Shown here piece by piece: positions 46,154 through 56,125 of a stretch of 64,000 nucleotides of DNA. The stretch covers positions 1 through 64,000 of the forward strand of contig JAECRL010000005.1 in the NCBI GenBank assembly GCA_016000265.1, read 5' to 3'. The notes under the pieces were generated by a model. The model was not told the origin of the DNA, ran no database searches, and saw nothing but the letters and a program-made list of their open reading frames with translations. Both the position numbers and the translations under genes were made by a program. Within the stretch, counting starts at the first letter, position 1. Each line of letters starts with the position of its first letter. This stretch comes from Burkholderiales bacterium (lineage in GTDB: Bacteria; Pseudomonadota; Gammaproteobacteria; Burkholderiales; Burkholderiaceae_C).

Positions 46154-46666
46154 ATGGACCGCGCCAGCCACGATTTGCCGCCGATCCCAGCCAAACGCTA
46201 CTTCACCATCGGTGAGGTCAGCGAGTTGTGCCTGGTCAAGCCGTACGTGTTGCGCTACTGGGAGCAGGAGTTCGTTCAACTCAAGCCCATGAAGCGCCGC
46301 GGCAACCGGCGCTATTACCAGCATCACGAGGTGCTGTTGATTCGCCGCATCCGCGAGTTGCTTTACGACCAGGGTTTCACCATCAGCGGGGCACGCAACC
46401 GCCTGACGGAGCTGGGCCACACCGCTCGCGTCGAACTCGAGGAAGACGATGCCCTGGACGAGGCCTTGAAGGCCGCTGTGGCGGCCTCTCGTCAGCCTGC
46501 GGGGCAGGGAGGTGGTCTGGTGTCGCGTGCCTTGCAGGCCAGCGCGCCTGCGATGGCGGAGTCCGCCTGGATCGCGCCCGAGACGGTTGATTTCTCTGGC
46601 TTGACGCCCGAGGCCGTGGTGAGCCTGCGCGCTTCCTTGTTGTCGATTCGCGACCTGCTGTCGTGA
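46154..46666 (+). CDS. MerR-family regulator (short, downstream of ihfA)
   Basis: A 170-residue MerR-like protein. The winged helix begins KRYFTIGEVSELCLVKPYVLRYWE (about 12-35 in two parts) and continues KRRGNRRYYQHHEVLLIRRIRELLYDQGFTISG in pieces to about 75. A short acidic and Ala/Gln-rich linker follows. The last 30 residues form an amphipathic helix (LTPEAVVSLRASLLSIRDLL). There are no effector Cys residues. This gene follows ihfA in many Burkholderiales and has no established target. ATG 46154 gives the conserved N-terminus; the frame above it is not conserved. Confidence 0.85.
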   Translation: MDRASHDLPPIPAKRYFTIGEVSELCLVKPYVLRYWEQEFVQLKPMKRRGNRRYYQHHEVLLIRRIRELLYDQGFTISGARNRLTELGHTARVELEEDDALDEALKAAVAASRQPAGQGGGLVSRALQASAPAMAESAWIAPETVDFSGLTPEAVVSLRASLLSIRDLLS

Positions 46667-46708
46667 TCAAAAAGCATCACGCTCTTTCATCATCAAAAGA
46701 ATGTGTGT

Positions 46709-46714
46709 TATAGT
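46709..46714 (+). promoter_or_regulatory. -10 element of the tRNA-Pro gene
   Basis: TATAGT (5/6) lies 11 nt before the tRNA 5' end. The region at -35 (TTCATC or TTTCAT, 17-18 nt upstream) is poor. Confidence 0.5.
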
Positions 46715-46724
46715 CTAAGTCTTG

Positions 46725-46802
<78 letters not shown>

Positions 46803-46812
46803 AGAACGACAC

Positions 46813-46844
46813 AAGCCCAGTGGCCAAAAGCCACTGGGCTTTTT
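46813..46844 (+). terminator. Rho-independent terminator after tRNA-Pro
   Basis: AAGCCCAGTGGC (46813-46824), loop CAAAA, GCCACTGGGCTT (46830-46841), then T-run to 46844. The 12-bp stem is perfect. Confidence 0.93.
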
Positions 46845-46933
46845 GTCTTGTGGCAGGTGGGGCTTGCTGATGGTCCGCGCGTCTGCACGGGTGCTGGGCG
46901 CCGGCTGGTTGCCGGCTGGGTGACCGCGGGGGC

Positions 46934-47776
46934 TCAGGACGGGCGCTTGAGGGCCTCTTGCACCGCTCGGTCGAATTCCTGCTGAAGGATGACCGGGAAC
47001 GCGGCCGTCACCGAACCGATGGCCAGTGGCCTGAGTCGCTCGAACAGGCCTTTGATGGATTCGGCCAGCGCCGGGTCCACCGACGGGTTGGTTGCGTGGC
47101 CCGCAGGGCTTTGCTGCTTCACGCGGTGCTCGGCCAGGGTGCGCACCATCGCCAGAAAGAGCTGCCGGACGTAGACCTGGGCAATCGCCCGGCTGTGTCG
47201 GATCAGCTCGTCTTGCAGGTCCAGCACGGTGTCCAGGGGCACGTCCAGCTCGGCGAGCTGGATGCCGATTCGCTCCAGCGACGGCGACAGCATCTCGACT
47301 TCGTCCGCTGCGAGGCGTCGGTAGAGGCCGTTCTCGCTGAGGCGGTCCTTTTGAGCCTGGGTGGCGGGCTGGGCCCAGTGGGCGGCCATCTCGGAGAGGG
47401 CCTTGCGTTGCGGCTTTTCGACGGTGAAGAAGGTGGTCGAAAACAGGCTGTTGATCAAGGCGTACTCGGTCCAGGCGCCAGCGGGCGTGTCGTCGAGCAT
47501 GCCTTTGATGGCGTCGAGTTTGAAGCCTTGTTTGCGCAGGTCGCGGATGAGTTCGAGCTTGCCTTGGTGTTCGGCGTCGTAGAGGCCCGTGCGGCCGTGC
47601 AGGCGGGGCGGGGCGATGAGCCCGGCGGTCTGGTAGGCGCGGATGTTGCGCACGCTGACGCCGGTCCGCTCCGCCAGGGCCTCCACGGTCATCTCGCCGG
47701 GCAGGCCCGTGACGGCATCGGTTCGTGCCGGCTTGTGCGGTGGGGTGCGCTTGGGGCGAGCGGGAGGCGCGGTCAT
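46934..47776 (-). CDS. MerR-family transcriptional regulator (long)
   Basis: A 280-residue regulator. The MerR helix-turn-helix is at about 29-95: [35 protein letters not shown] and [19 protein letters not shown]. The long C-terminal part is helical and lacks metal-binding Cys. It includes [20 protein letters not shown] and ends with a helix [21 protein letters not shown]. The start ATG 47776 leaves a basic Pro-rich N-terminal tail of about 27 residues. Its target is unknown. ubiE lies upstream on the same strand, 107 nt away. Confidence 0.83.
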   Translation of the reverse strand: MTAPPARPKRTPPHKPARTDAVTGLPGEMTVEALAERTGVSVRNIRAYQTAGLIAPPRLHGRTGLYDAEHQGKLELIRDLRKQGFKLDAIKGMLDDTPAGAWTEYALINSLFSTTFFTVEKPQRKALSEMAAHWAQPATQAQKDRLSENGLYRRLAADEVEMLSPSLERIGIQLAELDVPLDTVLDLQDELIRHSRAIAQVYVRQLFLAMVRTLAEHRVKQQSPAGHATNPSVDPALAESIKGLFERLRPLAIGSVTAAFPVILQQEFDRAVQEALKRPS

Positions 47777-47883
47777 GTCATGCAGGGCTCAGGTGGCCCG
47801 GTTGGCCCTTTTGGCCGTTTGGGTCCTTTTTGCCCTTTGGGCTCGGTTGGGGCCGCTGCGCCCCCGGGCGCTTGCAGGCCAGG

Positions 47884-48615
47884 TCAGCACTTGATGCCGA
47901 GGTGCAGTGCGACCACGCCCCCGGTCATGTTGTGGACGTCCACGTGGCCGAAGCCGGCCCCCTTCATCATGGCCTTGAGGGTGGCTTGATCGGGGTGCAT
48001 GCGAATGGACTCGGCGAGGTACTGGTAGCTGGCGGCATCGCCTGCGATGAACTGGCCCAGTTTGGGCAGAACCTTGAAGGAATACCAGTCGTAGGCCTTC
48101 TCAAGGGGCTTGGCCACCTTGGAGAACTCCAGCACCAGCAGGCGACCGCCCGGCTTGAGCACGCGGCACATCTCACTCAAGGCGCTTTCCTTGTGTGTCA
48201 TGTTGCGCAGGCCGAAGGCGACGGTGACGATGTCGAAGGTCTCGGCCGGGAAGGGCAGTTTTTCGGCGTCGCACAGGGTGGTGGGCAAGGCCAGGCCTTT
48301 GTTGAGCAGGCGGTCGCGGCCGGTGCTCAGCATGGCTTCGTTGATGTCGGTGTGAACCACCATGCCGCTGGGGCCGACGCGTGCGGCGAAGGCCTCCGAG
48401 AGGTCCCCCGTGCCGCCGGCGATGTCCAGGACCTTGTGGCCTTCGCGCACGCCGCTGGCGGCGATGGTGTAGGCCTTCCACAGCCGGTGCAGGCCCATCG
48501 ACATCAGGTCGTTCATGACGTCGTATTTGTTGGCCACCGAATCGAAGACGCCGCGCACGTGCTGGGCCTTCTGGGACTCGTCAACTTGCTTGAAACCGAA
48601 ATGCGTGGTGCTCAT
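47884..48615 (-). CDS. ubiE: Demethylmenaquinone/2-methoxy-6-polyprenyl-1,4-benzoquinol C-methyltransferase
   Basis: A 243-residue SAM-dependent methyltransferase of ubiquinone (and menaquinone) biosynthesis. UbiE signatures are [21 protein letters not shown] (in two parts, about 23-43), the SAM motif [16 protein letters not shown] (about 63-78), [20 protein letters not shown] (about 129) and the C-terminal [14 protein letters not shown]. It follows the flavoprotein gene by 9 nt on the same strand, so they are probably cotranscribed. Confidence 0.96.
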   Translation of the reverse strand: MSTTHFGFKQVDESQKAQHVRGVFDSVANKYDVMNDLMSMGLHRLWKAYTIAASGVREGHKVLDIAGGTGDLSEAFAARVGPSGMVVHTDINEAMLSTGRDRLLNKGLALPTTLCDAEKLPFPAETFDIVTVAFGLRNMTHKESALSEMCRVLKPGGRLLVLEFSKVAKPLEKAYDWYSFKVLPKLGQFIAGDAASYQYLAESIRMHPDQATLKAMMKGAGFGHVDVHNMTGGVVALHLGIKC

Positions 48616-48624
48616 GGCGGCATC

Positions 48625-49917
48625 TTAAACGGTGACAGGGCTGGCTTGCAGCGCGCGGGCGCAGGCCATGGCGCTGGCCCAGGCCCACTGGAAGTTGTAG
48701 CCACCCAGCCAGCCGGTCACGTCCACCACCTCGCCGATGAAGTGCAGGCCTGGCACGATGCGGCTTTCCATGCTTTGCTGGTTGAGTTCGCGCGTGTCGA
48801 CGCCGCCTGCTGCGACTTCGGCTTTGGCGTAGCCCTCCGTGCCGTTGGGCACGATCGACCAGGCGTTGGCGGCCTGGCCCAGGGCGTCCAGGTCCTTGTC
48901 TTTGAGCTCGGCGAGGGCGGCTTGCGGCTGGAGGGTGGGGTGTTGTTGAGCGATGTCGGCCAGCCAGGCCTGGGCCAGGCGCTGTGGCACGGCCTCACCC
49001 AGGGCGAGGCCCCAAGCGGTCGACAACTGCTTGCGCGAGCCGGACTTGGCTGCCTTGAGCTCGCTGGCGAGTTCATGCTGGGGGCTGAGGTTGATGGTCA
49101 GGGCCTGTCCGCTTTGCCAGTGGCTGGAGATTTGCAGCACGGCGGGCCCGCTGAGCCCGCGGTGGGTGAAGAGCAGGTCTTCGGTGAAGCGGGCCCGCTG
49201 CGGGCCTTTGGTTTTGCCGCCCCGGGTGGCCGCGGGGACCGTGGTCGGCGTCTCGATGACGACCTCCAGCGACACCCCCGCCAGGGCGCTGAAGGGTGCC
49301 CAGCTGGCCGGATCGAAGGTCAGGGGCACAAGGGCGGGACGCAAGGGCACGACGCGGTGGCCGAGCTCGGCCGCCCAGCGCTGGCCGGCGTCGGTGGCGC
49401 CGATTTTCGGGATCGAGGGGCCGCCCGTGGCGATGACCAGCTGGTGCGCCCGCACGGTGCCGCGATCGGTGTCAAGCTCGAAGCGTGCGCCTTCGGCATG
49501 GGCGGGCTGGGGGCGGATGGCGTGCACACCGCAGGGTTGCCAGCGCGTCACGCCACCGAGCTCGCATTCTTTGAGCAGCATCTGGATGATGTCGTCGCTG
49601 CGGCGGTCGCAAAACAGCTGACCGCGGTGCTTCTCGTGCCAGGCGATGCCGTGGCGCTCGACCATCGCGATGAAGTCCTGAGGCGTGAACCCGGCCAGCG
49701 CGGAGCGGCAGAAGGCCGGGTTCTCGCCGATGAAATGGGCCACGCTGACGTCGCGGTTGGTGAAGTTGCAGCGACCTCCGCCGGAGATCCGGATTTTCTC
49801 GGCCACCTTCGGGGCGTGGTCGAGCAGGAGCACCTTGAGCCCGCGCTGGCCGGCCGTGGCGGCACAAAACAAACCGGCTGCGCCGGCCCCGATGATGACG
49901 ACGTCGTGGGAAACCAT
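48625..49917 (-). CDS. HI0933/YhiN-family FAD-dependent oxidoreductase
   Basis: A 430-residue flavoprotein. The N-terminal FAD motif VVIIGAGAAGLFCAATAGQRG (about 6-26, shown in part) is followed by ISGGGRCNFTNRD (about 44-56), LVIATGGPSIPKIGATDAG (about 160) and a C-terminal GLHFIGEVVDVTGWLGGYN (about 390). These define the HI0933-like/BaiN group, whose members are poorly characterised NAD(P)/FAD dehydrogenases. The start is ATG 49917. It is 9 nt upstream of ubiE on the same strand. Confidence 0.88.
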   Translation of the reverse strand: MVSHDVVIIGAGAAGLFCAATAGQRGLKVLLLDHAPKVAEKIRISGGGRCNFTNRDVSVAHFIGENPAFCRSALAGFTPQDFIAMVERHGIAWHEKHRGQLFCDRRSDDIIQMLLKECELGGVTRWQPCGVHAIRPQPAHAEGARFELDTDRGTVRAHQLVIATGGPSIPKIGATDAGQRWAAELGHRVVPLRPALVPLTFDPASWAPFSALAGVSLEVVIETPTTVPAATRGGKTKGPQRARFTEDLLFTHRGLSGPAVLQISSHWQSGQALTINLSPQHELASELKAAKSGSRKQLSTAWGLALGEAVPQRLAQAWLADIAQQHPTLQPQAALAELKDKDLDALGQAANAWSIVPNGTEGYAKAEVAAGGVDTRELNQQSMESRIVPGLHFIGEVVDVTGWLGGYNFQWAWASAMACARALQASPVTV

Positions 49918-49946
49918 GCCGTCATTGTCGGGCCAAGCCCGCGGCC

Positions 49947-51185
49947 TCAGTCCATGCCGAGCGGGCGGCTGGCCGAAAACACCGGGCGGCCCTGCAGGTC
50001 ATCGGCTCGCACGAGGCGGTTGCGCCCTTGGCGTCGGGCTTCCTGCATGGCTTCGTCGGCGCGGTGGATGGCCTCTTCCACCGATTCACCCGGCTGCATC
50101 TGCACCACGCCAAAACTCAGGCTCAAGGGTGGGCGTTGCTGGTGGGTGCGGGCCTTGTCGACGTGACGGACCATGCGGTCGGCCACGTGGAGGGCATCGG
50201 CCACGCTGGTCTCGGGCAGCAGCGCCACGAAGGCCTCGCCGCCCAGACGCCCCACGAGGTCGCGGCTGCGCAGCAGCGAACGCGCGCTGGAGGCCAGCAG
50301 CTTGAGGGCTTCGTCGCCTGCGGCGTGTCCGTGGTCGACGGTCAGCAGCCGAAAGTGGTCGAGGTCGAAGCGCATCATGGTGGCCCCACCGGGCGTGCTC
50401 AGCGTGAGGGCCTGCGTGGCCAGTTCGACGAAGTGACGGCGATGGGGCACCAGGGTGAGGAGGTCGAAGTCGGCCATCAGGCGCAGTTGTCGGTGGGACT
50501 CGCGCAGGTCGAGCTCGGTGCGCTCGTACGTGAGCAGCAGGCACATGTAGACCGAGAACATCACGCCGGCCACCAGGGCCACGAGGACGATGGGCTGGAG
50601 GATGTGGTTGGGGTCCAGCACCGGGGTGCCCCACACGCTGATGGCCGAGAACAGCCGCGGCAGTTGCACCGCGGCAGACACCACGAGGAAGATGAGGATG
50701 GCGCGCAGGTAGGGGCTCTCGCGCCCGTCCTTGTGGTCGCGCACGGCATGAACCTGCCACGCCGCATAGAGGTAACAAACCACGCTGGCGAAGCTGAAGG
50801 TGGCCACGCGCGCGCCGAGGTCCTGGGCGCTGGTCGACCAGATGGCGAGGTAGGCGGCGGAGCCCAGGCCGAGCACGAGCAGGTCGACCCAGGCGGGGGT
50901 TCGGAAGTCGCTGCGGATGTAGAACTGGCGCAGGCCGCCCAGCATGGTGATGGGCCATTGCAGCGTCAACAGCGCGGAGACGGGCAGCAACCAGGGGTGG
51001 TGGTCCTTGAGGAGCAGGCAGAACGCACCGAGCGTGTTGAGCCACTGGGCGGTGGTCCACCAGCTGAAGCCTCGGTAGGTGCGTTGCGTCAGCCCCACCA
51101 GGGTCATGGTCGAGGCGGCGGTGAACAGCACGACGCACACGACGAGGGTGAGGGTGGGCAGGTGCAGGTCGGGCATCGTGGGCAT
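49947..51185 (-). CDS. Membrane-bound GGDEF-domain protein with degenerate active site
   Basis: A 412-residue protein with seven or eight N-terminal membrane helices (about 1-225) and a C-terminal GGDEF domain (about 240-405). The signature is GGEAF (about 313-317), so the fourth-position Glu that binds metal is Ala. [20 protein letters not shown] keeps the first Asp but lacks the guanine-binding Asn/Asp of FKxIND. The domain entry reads [12 protein letters not shown] instead of DxLTGLxNRR. The RxxD inhibitory site (RSRD, five residues before GGEAF) is kept. Diguanylate cyclase activity is therefore doubtful, and a c-di-GMP-binding receptor role is possible. No EAL domain is present. Confidence 0.85.
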   Translation of the reverse strand: MPTMPDLHLPTLTLVVCVVLFTAASTMTLVGLTQRTYRGFSWWTTAQWLNTLGAFCLLLKDHHPWLLPVSALLTLQWPITMLGGLRQFYIRSDFRTPAWVDLLVLGLGSAAYLAIWSTSAQDLGARVATFSFASVVCYLYAAWQVHAVRDHKDGRESPYLRAILIFLVVSAAVQLPRLFSAISVWGTPVLDPNHILQPIVLVALVAGVMFSVYMCLLLTYERTELDLRESHRQLRLMADFDLLTLVPHRRHFVELATQALTLSTPGGATMMRFDLDHFRLLTVDHGHAAGDEALKLLASSARSLLRSRDLVGRLGGEAFVALLPETSVADALHVADRMVRHVDKARTHQQRPPLSLSFGVVQMQPGESVEEAIHRADEAMQEARRQGRNRLVRADDLQGRPVFSASRPLGMD

Positions 51186-51324
51186 GTGGGGCCGTGGTTC
51201 AGCGCAAGGGTGCGGCTTTCAGACACAATCTGGCGTCAGAGTATCCCTGATCGCGCCGGGCGCTCGCCCCTCATCCGGATGGGTGACGGCGCCGCGCATG
51301 TTGACCTCAATGGAGCAAAAGACC

Positions 51325-52152
51325 ATGGCCATGGATGTGGTGGACTACGAAATTCGCGGCGCCGAGATGCAATTCGTCGAGGTGGAGCTGGACCCGGGCG
51401 AGGCCGCCATCGGCGAGGCGGGCAGCATGATGTTCATGGAGTCCGGCATCGAGATGGACACCGTCTTCGGTGACGGCAGCGCACAACAAGGCGGCATCTT
51501 CGGCAAGCTGCTGGGGGCGGGCAAACGCCTCATCACCGGCGAGAGCCTGTTCACCACGGTGTACGCCAACCAGGGGCAGGTCAAGCGCCGCGTGGCGTTC
51601 GCGGCGCCTTACCCCGGCAAGATCCTGCCCATGGACCTGCGCCAGTTGGGCGGCACGCTGCTGTGCCAGAAGGACTCCTTCCTGTGCGCCGCGCGTGGCG
51701 TGTCACTGGGCATCGCGTTTCAGAAGCGCCTGGGTGCGGGCTTCTTTGGCGGTGAAGGCTTCATCCTGCAAAAACTCGAGGGCGATGGCCTGGCGTTCGT
51801 GCACGCCGGCGGCACCGTGGTGCGTCGTGAACTCAAGCCAGGTGAGGTGTTGATGGTGGACACGGGGTGCGTGGTCGCCATGACGGCGGACGTCGACTTC
51901 GACATCCAGTACGTCGGCAAGATCAAGACCGCGTTGTTTGGCGGCGAAGGCCTGTTCCTGGCGCGCCTGAGCGGCCCCGGCCAGGTCTGGCTGCAAAGTT
52001 TGCCGTTCTCTCGACTGGCTTCGCGCATCTTCGCCGCGGCGCCGCAGACCCCTGGCGGTGGTGGGCGCGAAGAAGGTGGCCTGCTCAGCGGCGTGACCGC
52101 GGGCGGGGCCGGCGGCCTGTTGGGCTCCATCCTGGGTGGTCGAGACGACTGA
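51325..52152 (+). CDS. AIM24/TIGR00266-family protein
   Basis: A 275-residue protein with the AIM24-like beta-rich fold: [19 protein letters not shown] (about 7-25), [18 protein letters not shown] (about 29), [12 protein letters not shown] (about 74), a Gly-rich [20 protein letters not shown] (about 137) and a later [15 protein letters not shown]. The C-terminus is Gly-rich and disordered. Bacterial members have no settled function; the yeast namesake is mitochondrial. ATG 51325 is chosen because GGAG sits 9 nt upstream; ATG 51298 and 51310 are in frame alternatives. It is divergent from the GGDEF gene. Confidence 0.83.
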   Translation: MAMDVVDYEIRGAEMQFVEVELDPGEAAIGEAGSMMFMESGIEMDTVFGDGSAQQGGIFGKLLGAGKRLITGESLFTTVYANQGQVKRRVAFAAPYPGKILPMDLRQLGGTLLCQKDSFLCAARGVSLGIAFQKRLGAGFFGGEGFILQKLEGDGLAFVHAGGTVVRRELKPGEVLMVDTGCVVAMTADVDFDIQYVGKIKTALFGGEGLFLARLSGPGQVWLQSLPFSRLASRIFAAAPQTPGGGGREEGGLLSGVTAGGAGGLLGSILGGRDD

Positions 52153-52241
52153 CGCGCGTCAAAGCGCCCCCTGATGGGGCGCCCCGGCGGCATCGGGGCC
52201 TTACACTGGAAGGCTTGACTGATCACTGGGGTGCTTCACGG

Positions 52242-53390
52242 ATGAGCGGGGACATGAATCAAAGCCGGCCTGTTGAGGCCCTTGCCCCGGAGGACGTGGG
52301 GGACGCCGATCCGATGTTGTCTCGTCGGCAGGTCGGGCGGTTTGCGCTCAAGGGGGTCGCCGGGTTCGTCACGCTGGCTGGCGCACTGAATTGGGGCGAG
52401 CCGGCTTGGGCGCTGGGCGACAAGCCCCGTCCCGCGGCGCCGCCCAAGCCGCCGCCGGCCCCGGCGCGCCCTCCCATCTTCGTGCTCAACTCGCTCGACG
52501 CCGACGTGAGCATCATCGACCCGGTCACCTACCAGGAGATCCGGCGCGTGCCCACTGGCAAGGAGCCCCATCACCTCTACCTGACGCCGGACGAGAAGTC
52601 GGTGCTGGTGGCCAACGCCCTGTCTGATTCCCTGACCCTGCTGGACCCGCGCACCGGCGCCGTGCAGCGCGTCATCGAGGGCATCGTGGACCCTTACCAG
52701 CTGCGTTTTTCGCCCGACATGAAGTGGTTCCTGACCGCGGCCAATCGCCTCAACCATGTCGACATCTATCGCTCCACGCCCCGCGCGGCAGGGGGCGTCG
52801 ACCTGAGCCTGGTCAAGCGCGTTCAGACGGCCAAGACGCCCAGCCACATCGGCGTCGACAGCAAGAGCACCGTGGCCTACGTCACCATGCAGGACAGCGA
52901 CGAGCTGGTCGCCATCGACTTGGCCACGCAGCTCATCCGCTGGCGCACCAAGGTCGGCAAGATGCCCGCCGACGTGTACGTCACGCCCGACGACAAGCAG
53001 GTGCTGATCGGGTTGACGGGCGACCGCTACGTGGAGGTCTATGACGTCTCCGGGCCGAAACCGGTGCGCACCCGACGCATCGAAACCGGCAACGGGGCCC
53101 ACGCCTTCCGCGCTTGGGGTGACAAACGGCACGTGCTGGTGAGCAACCGCGCGGGCAACACCATCAGCCGCATCGACATGCAGACCATGAAGGTCGTGGC
53201 GACCTACCCGGCGCCGGGCGGCCCCGATTGCATGGACCTGCTGGCCGATGGCCGCACCATCCTGGTCACGTCCCGCTGGGCACGCAAGCTCACCGTCATC
53301 GACACCGTCAAGGGCGAGGTCATCAGGCAGGTGCCCGTTGGCCGCTCGCCTCACGGCGTCTGGACCCTCAGCCATGCGGCGCGCCAGTGA
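52242..53390 (+). CDS. Tat-exported YncE-like beta-propeller protein
   Basis: A 382-residue protein. The N-terminus carries a twin-arginine signal, LSRRQVGRFALKGVAGF (about 26-42), with a hydrophobic stretch and a cut near PAWA. After a Pro-rich spacer, the mature part has repeated YVTN-type propeller blades: VLNSLDADVSIIDPVTYQEI, VLVANALSDSLTLLDPRTG, YVTMQDSDELVAIDLATQ, VLVSNRAGNTISRIDMQT and ILVTSRWARKLTVIDTVKG. It is a periplasmic, probably ligand-binding or redox-associated protein with no assigned role. ATG 52254 is an alternative start. It overlaps the deacetylase gene by 17 nt, so the two are translationally linked. Confidence 0.83.
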   Translation: MSGDMNQSRPVEALAPEDVGDADPMLSRRQVGRFALKGVAGFVTLAGALNWGEPAWALGDKPRPAAPPKPPPAPARPPIFVLNSLDADVSIIDPVTYQEIRRVPTGKEPHHLYLTPDEKSVLVANALSDSLTLLDPRTGAVQRVIEGIVDPYQLRFSPDMKWFLTAANRLNHVDIYRSTPRAAGGVDLSLVKRVQTAKTPSHIGVDSKSTVAYVTMQDSDELVAIDLATQLIRWRTKVGKMPADVYVTPDDKQVLIGLTGDRYVEVYDVSGPKPVRTRRIETGNGAHAFRAWGDKRHVLVSNRAGNTISRIDMQTMKVVATYPAPGGPDCMDLLADGRTILVTSRWARKLTVIDTVKGEVIRQVPVGRSPHGVWTLSHAARQ

Positions 53391-54174
53391 CCTGCCTTGG
53401 CGCTGGGGGGCGTGGCTCCTGCTGAGCCCCGCGGTCCTCGCGCACGCCGAGTGCAGCCGCCCGGTCTACCTGACCATCGACACCGGGCACATGGGCGTGG
53501 CGCCCTCGGTGGCCGACGTGTTGCGTCGCCAGCAGGTCAAGGCCACGTTCTTCCTGGCCAACGAGCGCACCCAGGCCGTCGGTGCGCGCCCCGCAGGCGC
53601 CTCGCTGGACGCACATTGGGCCGGCTGGTGGCGCCAGTTGGCCGCAGACGGCCACGATTTCGGCTCCCACACCTGGGACCACGTGATCTGGCAGGCCGAT
53701 GCCCCCGGGGGCTTTCGCATGAAGCCGACCGCTGGTGCGCAAACCGGCCAGCGCCTGAGCCTGAGTTCCGCGGCTTACTGCGCCCAGATCGCGCAACCGG
53801 CGGCGCGCTTCGAGGCCATGACCGGCCAGCGCATGCGCGCCATTTTCCGCGCGCCGGGCGGCAAGACCTCGCCGGCCTTGCTGGCCACCGCCCGCGCTTG
53901 CGGCTGGACCCACGTGCCCTGGACGCCCAATGGCTTCCTGGGCGATGAGCTCGACAGCGACCGACACCCCAACGCCGCCTTGCTGCAGCGCGCCTTGCGC
54001 AGCGTCAAGCAGGGTGACATCCTCTTGATGCACCTGGGCATCTGGAGCCGTCAGGACCCTTGGGCGCCGGCCGTGCTGGAGCCCCTGATCGCCGGCCTCA
54101 AGGCCCGAGGCCTGTGTTTCGAGACCCTGCGCGCGCACCCGGTTCACGGCCAGGTTGGCGCCGCCCCACGTTGA
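53374..54174 (+). CDS. Secreted polysaccharide deacetylase (NodB domain)
   Basis: A 266-residue exported carbohydrate esterase 4. The signal peptide covers about 1-25 (cut near AHAE). NodB motifs are TIDTGHMG (about 34, variant of TFDDG), HDFGSHTWDH with the metal-binding His pair (about 95-104), FRAPGGKTSP (about 162-171, the RxPxG motif) and the late LLMHLGIW (His about 225). It would remove N- or O-acetyl groups from a periplasmic or cell-wall glycan. It overlaps the end of the propeller gene by 17 nt and is followed after 10 nt by the hydroxylase-like gene. TIDTG lacks one Asp of the canonical motif, so activity should be tested. Confidence 0.87.
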   Translation: MRRASDLPWRWGAWLLLSPAVLAHAECSRPVYLTIDTGHMGVAPSVADVLRRQQVKATFFLANERTQAVGARPAGASLDAHWAGWWRQLAADGHDFGSHTWDHVIWQADAPGGFRMKPTAGAQTGQRLSLSSAAYCAQIAQPAARFEAMTGQRMRAIFRAPGGKTSPALLATARACGWTHVPWTPNGFLGDELDSDRHPNAALLQRALRSVKQGDILLMHLGIWSRQDPWAPAVLEPLIAGLKARGLCFETLRAHPVHGQVGAAPR

Positions 54175-54184
54175 CCCCCTCACC

Positions 54185-55186
54185 ATGATCGACGATGTTT
54201 TCATCCGCCCTTTGACCAACGCCTTCGGCGACGTTCAACAAATGTTGTTCGAGCACCTGGTGCAGCCCATCGTGTTCCACGCCGGACAGGGCAACCTGCT
54301 GGAAGACGCCTACTCGGCCACCGGTTGGCTGCTGGTGGGCCTGCTGCAGCTGCTGATCCTGCTGGTGCTGGTCGGGCCGCTGCAGCGCCTGTGGCCGGCC
54401 GAGCCCGCGAGCGGAGCAGGGCGTCGTCAGCAGGTGCGCGTGGACGTGGTCTACACGCTGCTGCACCGCCTGGGCCTGTTTCGGCTGGCCATGTTCTTCT
54501 CCGTGGAGCCGCTGCTGGATGGGCTTTTCGGCGAGGCCGCCGTGCGAGGCATCGAGGGCATCCAGCTCGATGCCTGGCTGGCGACCCTGTGGCCGGCAGG
54601 GCTGGGCACGGCCTTCGCGAGCTTCGTTGCCTACCTGCTGGTTTTCGACCTGCTGGATTACTGGATCCACCGTGGCCAGCACCACTTCGATCGCTGGTGG
54701 GCCTTGCACGCCGTGCACCACAGCCAGCAGCACATGACCATGTGGAGCGACAACCGCAACCACCTGATCGACGACGTCATCCGAGACGTGCTGCTGGCCT
54801 TCACGGCGCGCGCCATCGGCGTGCCGCCGGGGCAGTTCGTGGCGGTGGTGGCCTTCACGCAGTTGGTCGAGAGCTTCTCGCACGCCAATGTGCGCCTGGG
54901 CTTTGGCTGGCTGGGCGAGCGCCTGCTCGTCAGCCCCCGCTTTCATCGCCAGCATCACGCCATCGGCGTCGGCCACGAGTCCGATGGACCCGGCACCCTG
55001 GGCGGTTGCAACTTCGCTGTGTTGTTCCCGATGTGGGACGTGTTGTTCGGCACGGCCCGCTTCGACGGCCGCTGTGAGCCCACCGGCATCCGCGACCAAT
55101 TGCCCGAATTTGGTGCGCGTGACTACGGCCGAGGCTTCTGGCGCCAGCAATGGCTGGGCTTGCAGCGCCTGCTGGCGCGGGCCTGA
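54185..55186 (+). CDS. Sterol desaturase / fatty acid hydroxylase superfamily membrane protein
   Basis: A 333-residue integral membrane protein. Three histidine boxes that bind a di-iron centre are present: HRGQHH (about 164-169), HAVHHSQQH (about 178-186) and HRQHHAIGVGHE (about 256-267). Four or more membrane helices surround them. Family members hydroxylate or desaturate lipids (fatty acids, carotenoids, sterols or hopanoid-type substrates). The bacterial substrate here cannot be named. ATG 54185 starts 10 nt after the deacetylase stop. Confidence 0.88.
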   Translation: MIDDVFIRPLTNAFGDVQQMLFEHLVQPIVFHAGQGNLLEDAYSATGWLLVGLLQLLILLVLVGPLQRLWPAEPASGAGRRQQVRVDVVYTLLHRLGLFRLAMFFSVEPLLDGLFGEAAVRGIEGIQLDAWLATLWPAGLGTAFASFVAYLLVFDLLDYWIHRGQHHFDRWWALHAVHHSQQHMTMWSDNRNHLIDDVIRDVLLAFTARAIGVPPGQFVAVVAFTQLVESFSHANVRLGFGWLGERLLVSPRFHRQHHAIGVGHESDGPGTLGGCNFAVLFPMWDVLFGTARFDGRCEPTGIRDQLPEFGARDYGRGFWRQQWLGLQRLLARA

Positions 55187-55234
55187 TTGGGGCGGGTCCG
55201 GCGCGCCCGTGGCGTCTTCGGTATGCTGGCTGGC

Positions 55235-56125
55235 ATGACCGACCTGACCCAGATCGATGCCGACGCCCCTCTCGGGGCATCGCCCCCACCTCCCAGCCCC
55301 TTCACCCCCCGCCTGCTGGACTCGGCCTGGCGCGCGCTGGCTTACTGCCTGCACCCGCGCGTGATCTGGCTGTCGCTGCTGCCGCTGGTGCTGGCGGCCG
55401 TCAGCTTGCTGGGGCTGGCCTGGTGGGGTTGGGGTGACGCCAATGAAGCCCTGCGCCAGGCCCTGGACAACTGGTCCATCAGCCAGGCCCTGTTGTCCTG
55501 GCTCGACGCGATGGGGCTGCAAGGCATGCGCTCCGTTTTGGTGCCCATGCTCCTGCTCCTGCTGGTCGTGCCGCTGGTGGTGGTCGTGTGCCTGCTGCTC
55601 GTGGCGGTGCTGATCACGCCCGCGGTGGTCCGCCTGGTGCGCTTGCGCCGCTTTCCAGCCCTGGCGTCGAAGCACCGTGAGCCCGCCTGGCGGGCCGCAG
55701 CCTGGTCCATCGGCGCGACGGCGCTGGCCCTGGGCGCTTTGCTGCTGACCTTGCCGCTGTGGTTCGTGCCTTTGTTCGCCCTGGTGGGGCCCCCGCTGAT
55801 TTGGGGCTGGCTGACTTACCGGGTCATGGCCTACGACACCCTCGCCGACCTCGCCACGCCTCAGGAGCGCCAGGACCTCATGCGCGCCCACCGCACGCCT
55901 TTGCTCCTCATGGGGGTGGTGTGCGGCTACCTGGGGGCGGCCCCGGCGGCGCTGTGGGCCATGGGCGTGCTGGCCATCGCGTTGGCGCCGTTCGTCCTGG
56001 TGGCCTCCGTTTGGCTCTACACGCTGGTGTTCGTTTTCTCCAGCCTGTGGTTTGCCCACTACCTGCTGGCCGCGCTGGCGGCCTCGCGGGCCGCCCCCCA
56101 TTCAACTCCACGGACCCCCACATGA
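55235..56125 (+). CDS. EI24/CysZ-like membrane protein
   Basis: A 296-residue membrane protein with about six hydrophobic segments. The conserved beginning is LDSAWRALAYCLHPRVIWLSLLP (two parts, about 28-50), and PLIWGWLTYRVMAYDTLADLAT (about 185-206) carries the EI24 family signature. CysZ in E. coli supports sulfate uptake, but the betaproteobacterial EI24 group is not established as a sulfate transporter. Start codons at 55223 and 55235 are both possible with no clear Shine-Dalgarno. Its stop overlaps the next start as ATGA, so the MoCF gene is coupled to it. Confidence 0.78.
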   Translation: MTDLTQIDADAPLGASPPPPSPFTPRLLDSAWRALAYCLHPRVIWLSLLPLVLAAVSLLGLAWWGWGDANEALRQALDNWSISQALLSWLDAMGLQGMRSVLVPMLLLLLVVPLVVVVCLLLVAVLITPAVVRLVRLRRFPALASKHREPAWRAAAWSIGATALALGALLLTLPLWFVPLFALVGPPLIWGWLTYRVMAYDTLADLATPQERQDLMRAHRTPLLLMGVVCGYLGAAPAALWAMGVLAIALAPFVLVASVWLYTLVFVFSSLWFAHYLLAALAASRAAPHSTPRTPT

